A stretch of DNA of 64,000 nt from Brevibacterium sp. S111. GTDB lineage: Bacteria > Actinomycetota > Actinomycetes > Actinomycetales > Brevibacteriaceae. Numbering within the stretch: position 1 is the stretch's first letter; each line of letters opens with the position of its first letter. The notes under the pieces are model-generated. The model saw only the letters and a program-made list of their open reading frames with translations, did no database searches and was not told the DNA's origin. The stretch is taken from the NCBI RefSeq assembly GCF_004745075.1, contig NZ_RHFH01000006.1, forward strand, positions 62,001 to 126,000, written 5' to 3'. Position numbers and translations under genes: made by a program. This document shows positions 1-8,192 of the stretch, piece after piece.

Positions 1-1528
1 GCAGATAGTCGCGGGCTCCGATGACGAGAGAATCGTCGGCGATCTCGAGCGCGGGCAGCCGCTGCTGGGCCCCGGTGGCGACGATGACGTGATCGGGGAC
101 GATGTCGTCGATCAACGCCTGGGTCACCGGCGTCGAGGTGCGGATGTCGACGCCGGCGCGGGCCGCCTCGGCGGTCAGGTTCGTCGCAGCTCCCCCGAAT
201 TCGGATCGATACGGAAGTTCCTGAGCCAGCAGCACAGCTCCGCCGAGGTGGGGCTCCTTCTCGCACAGCACCACCTCGTCGCCCTGTTCGCCGGCGACGG
301 CCGCGGCTTTGAGTCCGGCGGGTCCCCCACCGATGACGAGGACCTTGTCTCGGGCGCGAACGCGGGGTCGGGGCAGGAAGGTGAGTTCGCGACCGGATTC
401 GGGGTACTGAATGCACGAGATCGGCACTCCCTGCTGGAAATGACCGATGCAGGCCTGGTTGCAGCCGATGCAGGCACGGATCTCGTCGACTCTGTCGGCC
501 TGGGATTTGTTCGCGATCTCGGGGTCGCAGATCATCGCGCGAGTCATGATCGCCATGTCGGTGCGGCCCTCGGCGATGGCCGCTTCGGCTTCATGGGGCT
601 GGTTGATGCGGCCGGCGACCATGACGGTCTTATCCGTGATCTTCTTGACCTGCTCGGACAGGTTCGTCGCATAAGCGGCCTCGACCTGCATCGAAGGCAC
701 GATATGGACTGCTCCCTGCAGGGTCGAGGAATCGCCGGCGGTCACGGAGTAGTAGTCGAGACAGTCGCGGCCGTCATGGTCAAGGCCGTCGAGATGGTCG
801 ATGAGATCGAGGATCTCGGTGGCGACGAGTCCGTCTTCGGTCTTCTCCTCTCCGGAAATCCGCAGGCCCACCACTGCGTCGGGACCGACTGATTCGCGGA
901 CGGCTGCGACCACCTCGGCGAGGAACCGGCGGCGGTTCTGCGGACTGCCGCCGTATTCGTCGGTGCGGGTGTTGACACCCGGATTGAAGAACTGGATCGG
1001 CAGGTAGCCATGGCTGGCGACGATCTCGACGCCGTCGATGCCGGAGTCGGTGATGCGTTTCGCGGCACGGCCGTATCCGGCGATGATGTCTTTGACCTCG
1101 GCGGTGGTCAGCGCTTCGGGGACGACCTTGAATCGCTCCTGCGGTTCGTCGCTGGGGGCTTTGGCTCGCGGGGCCATGCCGCGCTCACCGTCCATGACCT
1201 CCCGGCCCGGGTGGAAGAGCTGAGCGAAGATCGTGGCACCGTGGCGGTGGACCGCCTCGGCGACGGCTTGATATCCGGGCACTGAGGATTCGTCGGTGGC
1301 CATGAGCACGTGGCTGGTGTAGCGGGCGGTTTCGTGGACGCCGGAGACCTGCAGGACGATGAGTCCGGCTCCGCCCTGCGCGCGGGCTTCGTGGTACGCG
1401 ACGAGATCGTCGCCGATGTGACCGTGATCGTCGAGGACGGTGTCATGGCCGGAGGAGACGATGCGGTTGCGGACGGTCAGGGGGCCGAGGGCGATGGGTT
1501 CGAAGAGGTGCGGGAACAGCTGAGACAT
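1..1528 (-). CDS. NADH:flavin oxidoreductase / 2,4-dienoyl-CoA reductase-like Fe-S flavoprotein (C-terminus cut by window edge)
   Basis: The protein begins MSQLFPHLFEPIALGPL, typical of an Old-Yellow-Enzyme TIM barrel, which fills roughly the first 340 residues (FMN binding). It is followed near residues 350-370 by a cysteine cluster, C-I-G-C-N-Q-A-C with a fourth Cys 11 residues on, as in the 4Fe-4S site of the trimethylamine dehydrogenase/FadH family. A GGGPAG dinucleotide-binding motif follows near residue 402. This order is that of redox enzymes reducing enoyl-CoAs or demethylating N-methyl compounds; the substrate cannot be read. The ATG at 1528 has an AGGA five bases upstream. The reading frame runs off the left edge, so roughly the last quarter is missing. 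Confidence 0.9.
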   Translation of the reverse strand, partial: MSQLFPHLFEPIALGPLTVRNRIVSSGHDTVLDDHGHIGDDLVAYHEARAQGGAGLIVLQVSGVHETARYTSHVLMATDESSVPGYQAVAEAVHRHGATIFAQLFHPGREVMDGERGMAPRAKAPSDEPQERFKVVPEALTTAEVKDIIAGYGRAAKRITDSGIDGVEIVASHGYLPIQFFNPGVNTRTDEYGGSPQNRRRFLAEVVAAVRESVGPDAVVGLRISGEEKTEDGLVATEILDLIDHLDGLDHDGRDCLDYYSVTAGDSSTLQGAVHIVPSMQVEAAYATNLSEQVKKITDKTVMVAGRINQPHEAEAAIAEGRTDMAIMTRAMICDPEIANKSQADRVDEIRACIGCNQACIGHFQQGVPISCIQYPESGRELTFLPRPRVRARDKVLVIGGGPAGLKAAAVAGEQGDEVVLCEKEPHLGGAVLLAQELPYRSEFGGAATNLTAEAARAGVDIRTSTPVTQALIDDIVPDHVIVATGAQQRLPALEIADDSLVIGARDYL

Positions 1529-1568
1529 GATCGTCCTTGATCACTCGAGGATGCGGCTGACCCCGTTA

Positions 1569-1598
1569 TTCATATCACCATATGACGAATGGCGGCAA
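1569..1598 (-). promoter_or_regulatory. candidate sigma70-type promoter of the flavin oxidoreductase gene
   Basis: On the minus strand TTGCCG and TATGAA are separated by 18 bases in a locally AT-rich patch about 40 bases upstream of the start codon. The same patch holds the small inverted repeat CATAT-4-ATATG (1571-1584), which could be an operator. Spacing and composition support a promoter; no mapping data. Confidence 0.35.
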
Positions 1599-1719
1599 GG
1601 GTTCGTCCTCGCACAGATCCGAGAGGCAGGGGACGGCGCCGTGGCAGTCATGGCATAAAGATGCCGTGGCCGATCCGGCATCGGCCACGGTTGCCCTGAA
1701 CTCGTGTGAGAATCGTTCC

Positions 1720-2994
1720 ATGAGCTCTCAGCAGGCGAACTCCCACCGCGGGCACGGATCTGACCCGGCCACCGCCTCGGCGATGGTGGCTGACCGACTC
1801 AGCCCCGCCGGTCGACTCATCGGACTCGATGTCGCCCGCGGGATCGCACTGCTGGCGATGATGGTCACCCATATCTTCGCGCTGGCCGACGAAACGGGGA
1901 TGCCGACCTGGGCGGCGGTCTTCGCCGGTCGCGCCTCGGCGCTTTTCGCCGTCCTCGCGGGCTGTTCACTGGTCCTGTCCACCCGCGGGCGGCTCTCCGA
2001 ACGGGGACGGCTGCGCGATGCGGCGCCGAGCGTGCTCATCCGGGCGGCGGCGATCGTGCTCGTCGGACTGTGCCTCGGGTCGATCTCCACGCTGCTCGCG
2101 GTCATCCTCGTCAACTACGGGATCATGTTCGCCCTCGCTCTGGTGTTCCTGCGTCTGCGGGCCGGTGCGCTGTTCGCGATCGCCGGGGCGTGGATGCTCA
2201 TCTCCCCCGCGGTCTCGATGCTCGTGCGGTCGACGTACTTCCTCGAGCCGAGCTACCTGCCGATGGGCTTCTTCGACTTCGCGACTCCGGGGACGATGCT
2301 CACAGATCTCCTCCTCACCGGCTACTACCCCGTGCTGCAGTGGATGTCCTACAGTCTGCTGGGCATGGCCGTGGCCAAGCTCGACATCGACAGGCATCTG
2401 CTCGGACTGTTCACTGCCGGACTCGGACTATTCATCCTCGGGCGCGGCACCTCCTGGATCCTGCTCAACGTCTTCGGCGGTGATGCCGCGCTCGTGCAGG
2501 ACTCGCAGATGTGGGGCATCGATCTCAGCGCGGCGCTGTTCACCGGCAGCTACGGGGTAACTCCCGCGACCTCGTGGTGGTGGCTGGCAATCGCCGGACC
2601 GCATTCGGGCACACCGTTCGACCTGCTCTCCACCGGCGGGACCGCGGTGATGACGATCGCGGCGTGCCAGGCCGCCGCGGTGCTGTTGGGACGCAGGTCC
2701 TGGGCACTCGCGCCGCTGTCGGCACCGGGATCGATGCCCCTGAGCGTCTACGCGGCACATGTGGTGCTGCTTGAGATCACCCGGCCGCAGATCGTCGGCG
2801 ACCCGGTCGAAGGTGCGGCGACCGTGGCCGAGCAGACCACGGAATACTCGATCCACGCACTGGTCTTCGTGCTCGTCCCGCTGCTGTGGAAGATGTGCGT
2901 CAACTCGCGCGGACCCTTGGAAGGCGGAATCGCGGCTACTATTCGGGCGTCTTCGCTCAGGCGCCCTGCTTCTGCCCTTCGCGGAAGAGGCTGA
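1720..2994 (+). CDS. multispanning membrane protein, DUF1624/DUF418 (HGSNAT-like acyltransferase) type
   Basis: About 424 residues with many hydrophobic segments. The first, LIGLDVARGIALLAMM, carries the R-x-x-x-L-D-x-x-R-G-like opening of heparan-alpha-glucosaminide acetyltransferase-type proteins, and a late segment (PLSVYAAHVVLLEI) resembles the DUF418 family. Such proteins are thought to move acyl groups across the membrane, but no substrate is known here. I chose the ATG at 1720 over one at 1582 because the extra 46 residues are polar and unlike the family; neither start has a strong ribosome site. The 3' end overlaps the convergent gene at 2957-3415 by 38 bases, so antisense interference is possible. 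Confidence 0.8.
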   Translation: MSSQQANSHRGHGSDPATASAMVADRLSPAGRLIGLDVARGIALLAMMVTHIFALADETGMPTWAAVFAGRASALFAVLAGCSLVLSTRGRLSERGRLRDAAPSVLIRAAAIVLVGLCLGSISTLLAVILVNYGIMFALALVFLRLRAGALFAIAGAWMLISPAVSMLVRSTYFLEPSYLPMGFFDFATPGTMLTDLLLTGYYPVLQWMSYSLLGMAVAKLDIDRHLLGLFTAGLGLFILGRGTSWILLNVFGGDAALVQDSQMWGIDLSAALFTGSYGVTPATSWWWLAIAGPHSGTPFDLLSTGGTAVMTIAACQAAAVLLGRRSWALAPLSAPGSMPLSVYAAHVVLLEITRPQIVGDPVEGAATVAEQTTEYSIHALVFVLVPLLWKMCVNSRGPLEGGIAATIRASSLRRPASALRGRG

Positions 2995-3415
2995 TCGACT
3001 TCCGCATCGTCGCCCGGGCGCGTTTGCGATCCCCGCTGGCGTCATAGGCGCACGAGAGTCGGAACCAGGAGCGCCAGTCTTCGGGGGCGGATTCGGCTTC
3101 GGCCTGGTATTTCACGAATTCCCGATCGGCGGCTTCGCGGATGATCTTCCCGCCCGGCGTGCGCGGCAGATCGTCGACGGGCAGTCCGCCTTCGGCGCCG
3201 AGGATGCGGGCAAGCTTCTCGGTCCGTGCTCCGAAGATGAGTTCGACGGTGAGCGTCCACGCGCCGATGAGCGGGAGAACGAACAGGGCGATGCCCATGA
3301 TGCGCGGGATGAGGTCGGGTTCGCGCACGAGGATCCACGCCCGCTGCCCCATGAGGACGAAGTAGAAGACGAGGACGACGGAGACGATGATCGCCCCGAT
3401 CTTGGCCTTCGACAT
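2957..3415 (-). CDS. small membrane protein of unknown function, coupled to dapB
   Basis: 152 residues. Two hydrophobic helices (about residues 7-25 and 40-60) are followed by a soluble C-terminal half with helical, TPR-like character (WRSWFRLSCAYDASGDRKRAR). I do not recognise a named family. Its ATG shares a base with the dapB stop codon (TGATG), so it is translated from the dapB message. It overlaps the end of the convergent acyltransferase-like gene. A role at the membrane alongside lysine/diaminopimelate synthesis would be guesswork. Confidence 0.8.
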   Translation of the reverse strand: MSKAKIGAIIVSVVLVFYFVLMGQRAWILVREPDLIPRIMGIALFVLPLIGAWTLTVELIFGARTEKLARILGAEGGLPVDDLPRTPGGKIIREAADREFVKYQAEAESAPEDWRSWFRLSCAYDASGDRKRARATMRKSISLFREGQKQGA

Positions 3416-4161
3416 CAGAGGTCGAGCATGTTCTCGAGGCCGTGGATGAGCCCCGTGTAATCGGCGATCGAACGCACCGCGGTGATGATGCCGGGCATGA
3501 ACGCCGAGGTGGAATGCGAGTCGGTGCGGATGGTCAGTGCCTCGCCGTCGGAGCCGAAGAGGATCTCCTCGTGGGCGTTCATGCCCTGTTGGCGGATGGC
3601 GTGGACATGGATGCCGTCGATGACGGCACCCCGGGCACCCTGCGGGTCGGATTCCGTCGAGTCGGGCACAGCGGGCAGTCCGGCGGCGTTGCGGGCCGCG
3701 GCGATGCGCTGGGCCGTGTGGTTCGCGGTGCCCGAAGGTGCGTCGAGTTTGCGGGTGTGGTGGATCTCGACGACTTCGGCGGAGTCGAAGTAGGGGGCGG
3801 CGAGTTCGGCGAAGCGCATCGCCAGAACCGCACCGATCGAGAAGTTCGGGGCAATGAGCACCGCGGTCTGCGGATGAGCCTCGAGTGTCGATGACAGCCG
3901 GGCCAGGCGGTCGTTGTCCCAGCCGGTGGTGCCGACGACCGTGTCGATGTCATGTTCGACGAGGAAGGTGACGTTGTCCTCGGTGGATTTGGGCACGGTG
4001 AGTTCGACGGCGACGTCGATGTCCTCATCGAGCAGGGTCTCGAGCGAATCGCTGCTGCCGAGTGCCGCGACGAGTTCGATGCCCTCGGCGTTCTCGATCG
4101 CTTCGACGGCGTGGGATCCCATCCGCCCCTTGGCTCCGATGACGGCTACGCGAATGCTCAT
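3415..4161 (-). CDS. dapB: 4-hydroxy-tetrahydrodipicolinate reductase
   Basis: 248 residues, the usual actinobacterial length. It catalyses the NAD(P)H-dependent step of the diaminopimelate/lysine pathway, feeding peptidoglycan and protein synthesis in the cytoplasm. The N-terminus carries the nucleotide-binding motif GAKGRMG (residues 8-14). The active-site signature IHHTRKLDAPSGT holds the catalytic His and Lys. The start is the ATG in front of SIRVAVIGAKG; longer versions of the frame have no family similarity before that point. It lies downstream of the M16 peptidase/pnp block of core genes but is separated from it by other operons, and its stop overlaps the start of the next gene. Confidence 0.96.
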   Translation of the reverse strand: MSIRVAVIGAKGRMGSHAVEAIENAEGIELVAALGSSDSLETLLDEDIDVAVELTVPKSTEDNVTFLVEHDIDTVVGTTGWDNDRLARLSSTLEAHPQTAVLIAPNFSIGAVLAMRFAELAAPYFDSAEVVEIHHTRKLDAPSGTANHTAQRIAAARNAAGLPAVPDSTESDPQGARGAVIDGIHVHAIRQQGMNAHEEILFGSDGEALTIRTDSHSTSAFMPGIITAVRSIADYTGLIHGLENMLDL

Positions 4162-4260
4162 GTGTCTTTGACTCCTTGTGTGATGATCCCGGCGATCTCC
4201 GCACGCCAGTCTAGCGACTCGACCACCGTCACCGCTCACCCACCGCCCTTTATTACTACG

Positions 4261-4306
4261 TGACGGGGTCCCAGCAACCTCGCGCGAGGTTGCTGGGACC
4301 CCGTCA
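4261..4306. repeat. 46-bp perfect palindrome, family copy A
   Basis: Begins TGACGGGGTCCCAGCAACCT and reads identically on both strands, with the centre CGCG between 4282 and 4285. It shares its core with copies at 4410 and 29292. Compared with those, two positions in the left arm differ and the mirror positions in the right arm differ to match. No T-run follows on either strand. Confidence 0.9.
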
Positions 4307-4409
4307 GGTGGTTCGGAGAGGGAGGTGTGGGCCGTCGGCACGGGCGTCGATCTCGTAGGCGCCGACGTCTCCGGCCGCCTCGGCGCCGGATCTCTTCCCT
4401 CCACACACG

Positions 4410-4455
4410 TGACGGCGGCCCAGCTACCTCGCGCGAGGTAGCTGGGCCGCCGTCA
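4410..4455. repeat. 46-bp perfect palindrome, family copy B, just past the sodA stop
   Basis: Begins TGACGGCGGCCCAGCTACCT. One base pair of the stem differs from copy C (29292-29353) and the change is matched in the opposite arm. It starts 14 bases downstream of the sodA stop codon and could act as a hairpin terminator or 3' end stabiliser, though there is no U-tract. The right flank GGTAGCAA also matches copy C. Confidence 0.9.
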
Positions 4456-4469
4456 GGTAGCAATTGGGG

Positions 4470-5096
4470 TCAGCCGAGGAGAAGGCCCTTGGTCTGTGCG
4501 ACAGCGCGGTCGAAGCGTGCGCCGGCGTCGGCCCAGTTGACGATGTTCCACCAGGCCTTGACGTAGTCGGGCTTGACGTTCTGGTAGTCGAGGTAGAAGG
4601 CGTGCTCCCACATGTCGAGCTGCAGAACGGGGGTGCCGCCGAGCTGGATGTCGGACTGCTGGTCCTTGAGCTGTTCGATGAAGAGGTTTCCGCCGAGCTG
4701 GTCGTAGACGAGGACGGCCCAGCCGGAGCCCTGGATCGTGGTGGCTGCGGTCGTGAAGTGCTCGCGGAACTTGTCGAACGAACCGAACTGGTCGTCGATG
4801 GCTGCGGCGAGTTCACCGACCGGCTTGTCTCCACCGTCCGGGGACATGTTGTTCCAGAAGATCGAGTGGTTGACGTGTCCGCCGAGGTTGAATGCGAGGT
4901 CGCGGGTCAGCTTCGGCACGTTCGCGAGGTTGCCGGACTCGCGGGCCTCGGCCAGCTGCTCAACGGCGGTGTTGGCGCCCTTGACGTAGGTGGCGTGGTG
5001 CTTGTCGTGGTGCAGCTCCATGATGCGAGCCGAGATATGCGGCTCGAGAGCGGAGTAGTCGTAGGGCAGTTCCGGAAGTGTGTACTGCTCAGCCAT
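4470..5096 (-). CDS. sodA: superoxide dismutase (Mn/Fe family)
   Basis: 208 residues, full length. It converts superoxide to oxygen and peroxide in the cytosol. Metal ligands are visible: the first His of MELHHDKHH (residue 29), the His of NHSIFW, and Asp and His of DMWEHAFY. The GGNL and QxxG-type residues around the active site are also present. The ATG at 5096 is chosen because AGGAGG sits six bases upstream; a longer frame to 5180 adds an unrelated leader. Metal preference (Mn versus Fe) cannot be settled by eye. Copy B of the palindrome family follows the stop codon. Confidence 0.96.
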   Translation of the reverse strand: MAEQYTLPELPYDYSALEPHISARIMELHHDKHHATYVKGANTAVEQLAEARESGNLANVPKLTRDLAFNLGGHVNHSIFWNNMSPDGGDKPVGELAAAIDDQFGSFDKFREHFTTAATTIQGSGWAVLVYDQLGGNLFIEQLKDQQSDIQLGGTPVLQLDMWEHAFYLDYQNVKPDYVKAWWNIVNWADAGARFDRAVAQTKGLLLG

Positions 5097-5147
5097 GAGA
5101 TTCCTCCTGATGAGATTTGATGACCACCACATCGGTGGCTTCATTTC

Positions 5148-5164
5148 GACCCTATCCCAGGGTC
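5148..5164. promoter_or_regulatory. small inverted repeat in the sodA upstream region
   Basis: GACCCT, five bases, AGGGTC lies about 50 bases upstream of the sodA start codon, beside a CCACC...GGTGG repeat nearer the gene. It could be a protein-binding site or a leader hairpin. Support is only the symmetry and the position. Confidence 0.25.
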
Positions 5165-5272
5165 TCATCTCGGACAACAAGGGTTTCCCGAGTCCTATTC
5201 CCTTTTCCGCTGATCAGCCCGTCGAAGACACGACCGACCCGTCTCGATGACACATGAGCCCCTGTCCGCTCC

Positions 5273-6439
5273 TCAGCCGAGGTTGCGCGAGATGAGCAGC
5301 CGCATGATGTCCGAGGTGCCCTCTTCGATCTCCTCGAGTTTGGCGTCGCGCATCCACTGTTCGACCGGGTGTTCGCGTGAGTAGCCCCAGCCGCCGAGCG
5401 TCTGCACCGCCGCCCAGGTGCAGAACATCGCCGTCTCCGAGGCGTTCAGCTTCGCCATCGCCGCCGCGGCCGTCATCTTCTGCCGCTCCACCGCGTCCCC
5501 GGCGTCGAGCATCCGTGCGGCGTTGAGCACCTGCAGCCACGCGGCATCGATGCGTGAGGACATGTCGGCCAGGCGGAAGGCCACGGCCTGGTGGTCGATG
5601 ATCTTCGTCCCGAACTGCATGCGCTCGTGCGCGTAGTCGCGCGCGTATTCGAATGCCGCCCGCGCCGTGCCCAGGGCCGCCGCCCCGAGCACGACCCGTG
5701 AGATGTCGAAGGTGCGCATGAGGCCGTAGAAGCCCTTGCCTTCCTCGCCGAGGCGGCCCGACGTGGGCACGAATGCGTCGGAGAAGAAGATCTCCCGGCA
5801 CACGATCGCCCGCTGGCCCATCTTCTTCATCGGCGCCCCGAACTCCATCCCCTCGGTCTCGCGCGGCAGCAGGAAGGCGCTGATTCCGCGTGAGCGCTGA
5901 GTCGGGTCGGTCTTGGCGAAGACGACGTAGTAGTCCGCGAGTCCGGCATTGGAGATCCACGCCTTCTGCCCGTTGAGGACGTATCCGCCGTCGACGGCGT
6001 CCGCGCGTGTGATGATCGAAGCCGAGTCCGATCCGGATCCCGGTTCCGTCGTCGCCAGTGCGGTGATCACCGGCTCCGATCCGGTCAGGGGGCGCAGCCA
6101 GGCCTCCTTCTGCTCATCGGTGCCGAGAGCGAGGATCGGATCGGCGAAGAACCCGTTCGAGCACACGAAGTTCCCGATGCCCGGGTCGCCGAAGCACAGC
6201 TGCTCCTGGACGAGGCATTGGGTGAAGACATCGGTGAACCCGCCGCCGCCGAACTCCTCGGGGACCATGAAGTCCGTGATCCCGAGCTTGGCGGCGGCCC
6301 GGAAGATGTCGACGGGCGATTCGGTGTCGGCTTCGTCGACGCGGCGTCCGGCGGGCCGGATCGTGTCCGCGGCGAATCCGCGCACCAGGTCGAGGATGTC
6401 ATGCTGTTCTTCCGACAGCGGCCAAGGTGTGTAGCTCAT
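5273..6439 (-). CDS. acyl-CoA dehydrogenase
   Basis: 388 residues, full-length FAD enzyme that introduces an alpha-beta double bond into acyl-CoA and passes electrons to ETF. Seen: the FAD/substrate motif ATTEPGSGSDS, the family signature around QAVAFRLADMSSRIDAAW, and the catalytic Glu in EEIEEGTSDI near the C-terminus. The ATG has AGGAG seven bases upstream. It is the last gene of a four-gene minus-strand unit after the ThDP decarboxylase (104-base gap). That position suggests it acts on the acyl-CoA made by the synthetase in the same operon; the specific acyl chain is unknown. Confidence 0.93.
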   Translation of the reverse strand: MSYTPWPLSEEQHDILDLVRGFAADTIRPAGRRVDEADTESPVDIFRAAAKLGITDFMVPEEFGGGGFTDVFTQCLVQEQLCFGDPGIGNFVCSNGFFADPILALGTDEQKEAWLRPLTGSEPVITALATTEPGSGSDSASIITRADAVDGGYVLNGQKAWISNAGLADYYVVFAKTDPTQRSRGISAFLLPRETEGMEFGAPMKKMGQRAIVCREIFFSDAFVPTSGRLGEEGKGFYGLMRTFDISRVVLGAAALGTARAAFEYARDYAHERMQFGTKIIDHQAVAFRLADMSSRIDAAWLQVLNAARMLDAGDAVERQKMTAAAAMAKLNASETAMFCTWAAVQTLGGWGYSREHPVEQWMRDAKLEEIEEGTSDIMRLLISRNLG

Positions 6440-6542
6440 GCTGATCTCCTTCAGATTCGTGTGCAGGTCGGACGCGCCGTTGCGCCCGACCGAAGTCCTT
6501 CGTTCTTCACCGGTTGACGACAGCGGCGCCGGCGCGCCCGCC

Positions 6543-8192
6543 TCACCGGCGAAGCATGTCCGCCCCGGCCCGTGAGTTCTCTGTGATGTGGATGAGCGTC
6601 GGACCCTCCGCTGACTCGGCGTCGGTCAGGGCGTCCAGCAGCTCCTGCGAGCCGTCGACATGGATGCCTCGGGCGCCCATCGCCTGCGCGAGGGCTGGGA
6701 AGTCGGGTCCGGTGAGCTTGACGCCGGAGGGCGTATCGCCGCGGTCTTCCATCTCGTTGCGGATCTCGCCGTACCCGCCGTTGTCGACGATGATGAGCGT
6801 CATCCGCACGCCGGCCTGCACGGCCGCGGCGAGTTCGGCGATGGTGAACATCGACCCGCCGTCGCCTTCGACGGCAACCACTCGGGCTCGGGGTGAGGCG
6901 AGTTTCGCGCCGATTCCGGCGGGCAGTCCGTAGCCGAGCGTTCCCGCCCCCGCCGGGTAGAGGAACCGGTCACCGCGCCGAGCCGCCCACCCGGTCTGCA
7001 CTCCGTAATAGCAGGCCATCGTCGAATCCGCGGCGACGATGAGCGGAGTGTCGTCGGCTTCCGCGAACGCAGTCAGCGCTGCCGAGAGCTCGACCCAGGG
7101 CCGCCCTTCGGATTCCGCCGCCGAGGCGGTCCGTGCCTTCCAGCCGGCCGTCCAGTCCCGTGCGGTGGCCGCATCGGCGGCGGTCCGCAGACCCGCCACA
7201 CGAGTATTCAGATCAGCGGCCGCGGCGGCCGCGTCCGCGAGGATCGGGTGGGTCACGGCCGCGTTCGTGAGCATCTGCACCTCGTCGATGTCGATGCGCA
7301 CGACGGTGTCGGGCAGCGACAGCGGCTCGGGCCAGAAATCGCTGGACGCCAATTCGGTGCCGATCGCAATGACGGCCTCGGCATCGCCGAGGAGTGCGGG
7401 CAGCACTTCGAGGAACCCGACAGCGCCGAGGCAGCTCACCGTCCGATCATCGACGAGTCCCTTGGCGTTCGAGGACAGGAGGATCCCGGCCCCGAGCGTG
7501 TCCGCCAGCGCTTCGATCTCTGTGCCGGCACCCCCGCCGAGCGCGCCGGCGCCGGCGATGATGAGAGGGCGCTTCGAGGCGGCGATCGCCTCGGCGGCGG
7601 TGTCGATCTGGGTCTGTACCGGGGCCGGCAGGGCACGGGTCACCGACGGGTGGAGGCGGCCGGGTCCGGTGGTTTCGATGAGGTCGAGCGGAATCTCGAT
7701 GGCGGCCGGCCGCTTGCGTCCCGAACGCATCGCCGACAGGGTCTGTCCGACGGCCAGGGACACCTCGCCGGGGCTCGTGACGCGGTGGACTTCGGTGAGG
7801 ACCGCGGACAGCGCCGCCTCCTGGTTGCGCACCTCGTGGAGGAGCCCGTTGCCGCGGCCCGGGTGGGTCAGCGGCATGCCCGGGGTGATGAGGAGGACCG
7901 GTACGGAGTCGGTGAATGACTGCAGCAGCGCGGTCAGGGCGTTGAGCGCGGCCGGACCGGTGGTGGTGACGATGACCTGCACCTCTCCGGTGGTGCGCGC
8001 GGCGCCGTCGGCCATGTACCCAGCGCCCTGTTCGTGGCGGGGAGAGACGATGTCGATGCCGTGGGCGCTCAGCTGCGCGAAGATCTCGAGGTTGTGGGTG
8101 CCGGGGATCCCGAACACGCGGGTGATCCCCTCGGCCTGGAGCGCGCGGGCCAGGTGGGCACCGCCGGTGATGGTCATCTGTTCCATTCTCAT
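6543..8192 (-). CDS. thiamine-diphosphate-dependent 2-oxo-acid decarboxylase/ligase (AruI/acetolactate-synthase-like)
   Basis: 549 residues with the three-domain ThDP fold. The catalytic Glu is in RHEQGAG (residue 54), and the ThDP/Mg motif GDGGSMFT ... DNGGYGEI lies near residues 440-470. Overall it resembles the 5-guanidino-2-oxopentanoate decarboxylase (AruI) branch more than true acetolactate synthase, and no small subunit gene is next to it. The likely reaction is decarboxylation of a 2-oxo acid to an aldehyde. Its ATG overlaps the stop of the upstream synthetase (ATGA); a second ATG at 8186 has better spacing to GAGGA. Its partner genes suggest a role after amino-acid deamination. Confidence 0.88.
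   Translation of the reverse strand: MRMEQMTITGGAHLARALQAEGITRVFGIPGTHNLEIFAQLSAHGIDIVSPRHEQGAGYMADGAARTTGEVQVIVTTTGPAALNALTALLQSFTDSVPVLLITPGMPLTHPGRGNGLLHEVRNQEAALSAVLTEVHRVTSPGEVSLAVGQTLSAMRSGRKRPAAIEIPLDLIETTGPGRLHPSVTRALPAPVQTQIDTAAEAIAASKRPLIIAGAGALGGGAGTEIEALADTLGAGILLSSNAKGLVDDRTVSCLGAVGFLEVLPALLGDAEAVIAIGTELASSDFWPEPLSLPDTVVRIDIDEVQMLTNAAVTHPILADAAAAAADLNTRVAGLRTAADAATARDWTAGWKARTASAAESEGRPWVELSAALTAFAEADDTPLIVAADSTMACYYGVQTGWAARRGDRFLYPAGAGTLGYGLPAGIGAKLASPRARVVAVEGDGGSMFTIAELAAAVQAGVRMTLIIVDNGGYGEIRNEMEDRGDTPSGVKLTGPDFPALAQAMGARGIHVDGSQELLDALTDAESAEGPTLIHITENSRAGADMLRR

Larger units (their letters stand above)
4162..4469. other. intergenic region between sodA and dapB with two palindromes
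   Basis: No credible coding sequence. The region holds two 46-bp perfect palindromes (4261-4306 and 4410-4455) and, between them, a CGCCGAGGCGG core on the minus strand (around 4376-4386). The dapB promoter should lie between 4162 and 4260, but I cannot assign boxes. Confidence 0.7.

Noticed and set aside
4261..4455. Two palindromes considered as a CRISPR remnant
   Set aside because: No spacers of constant length, no cas genes, and the repeats are fully palindromic.
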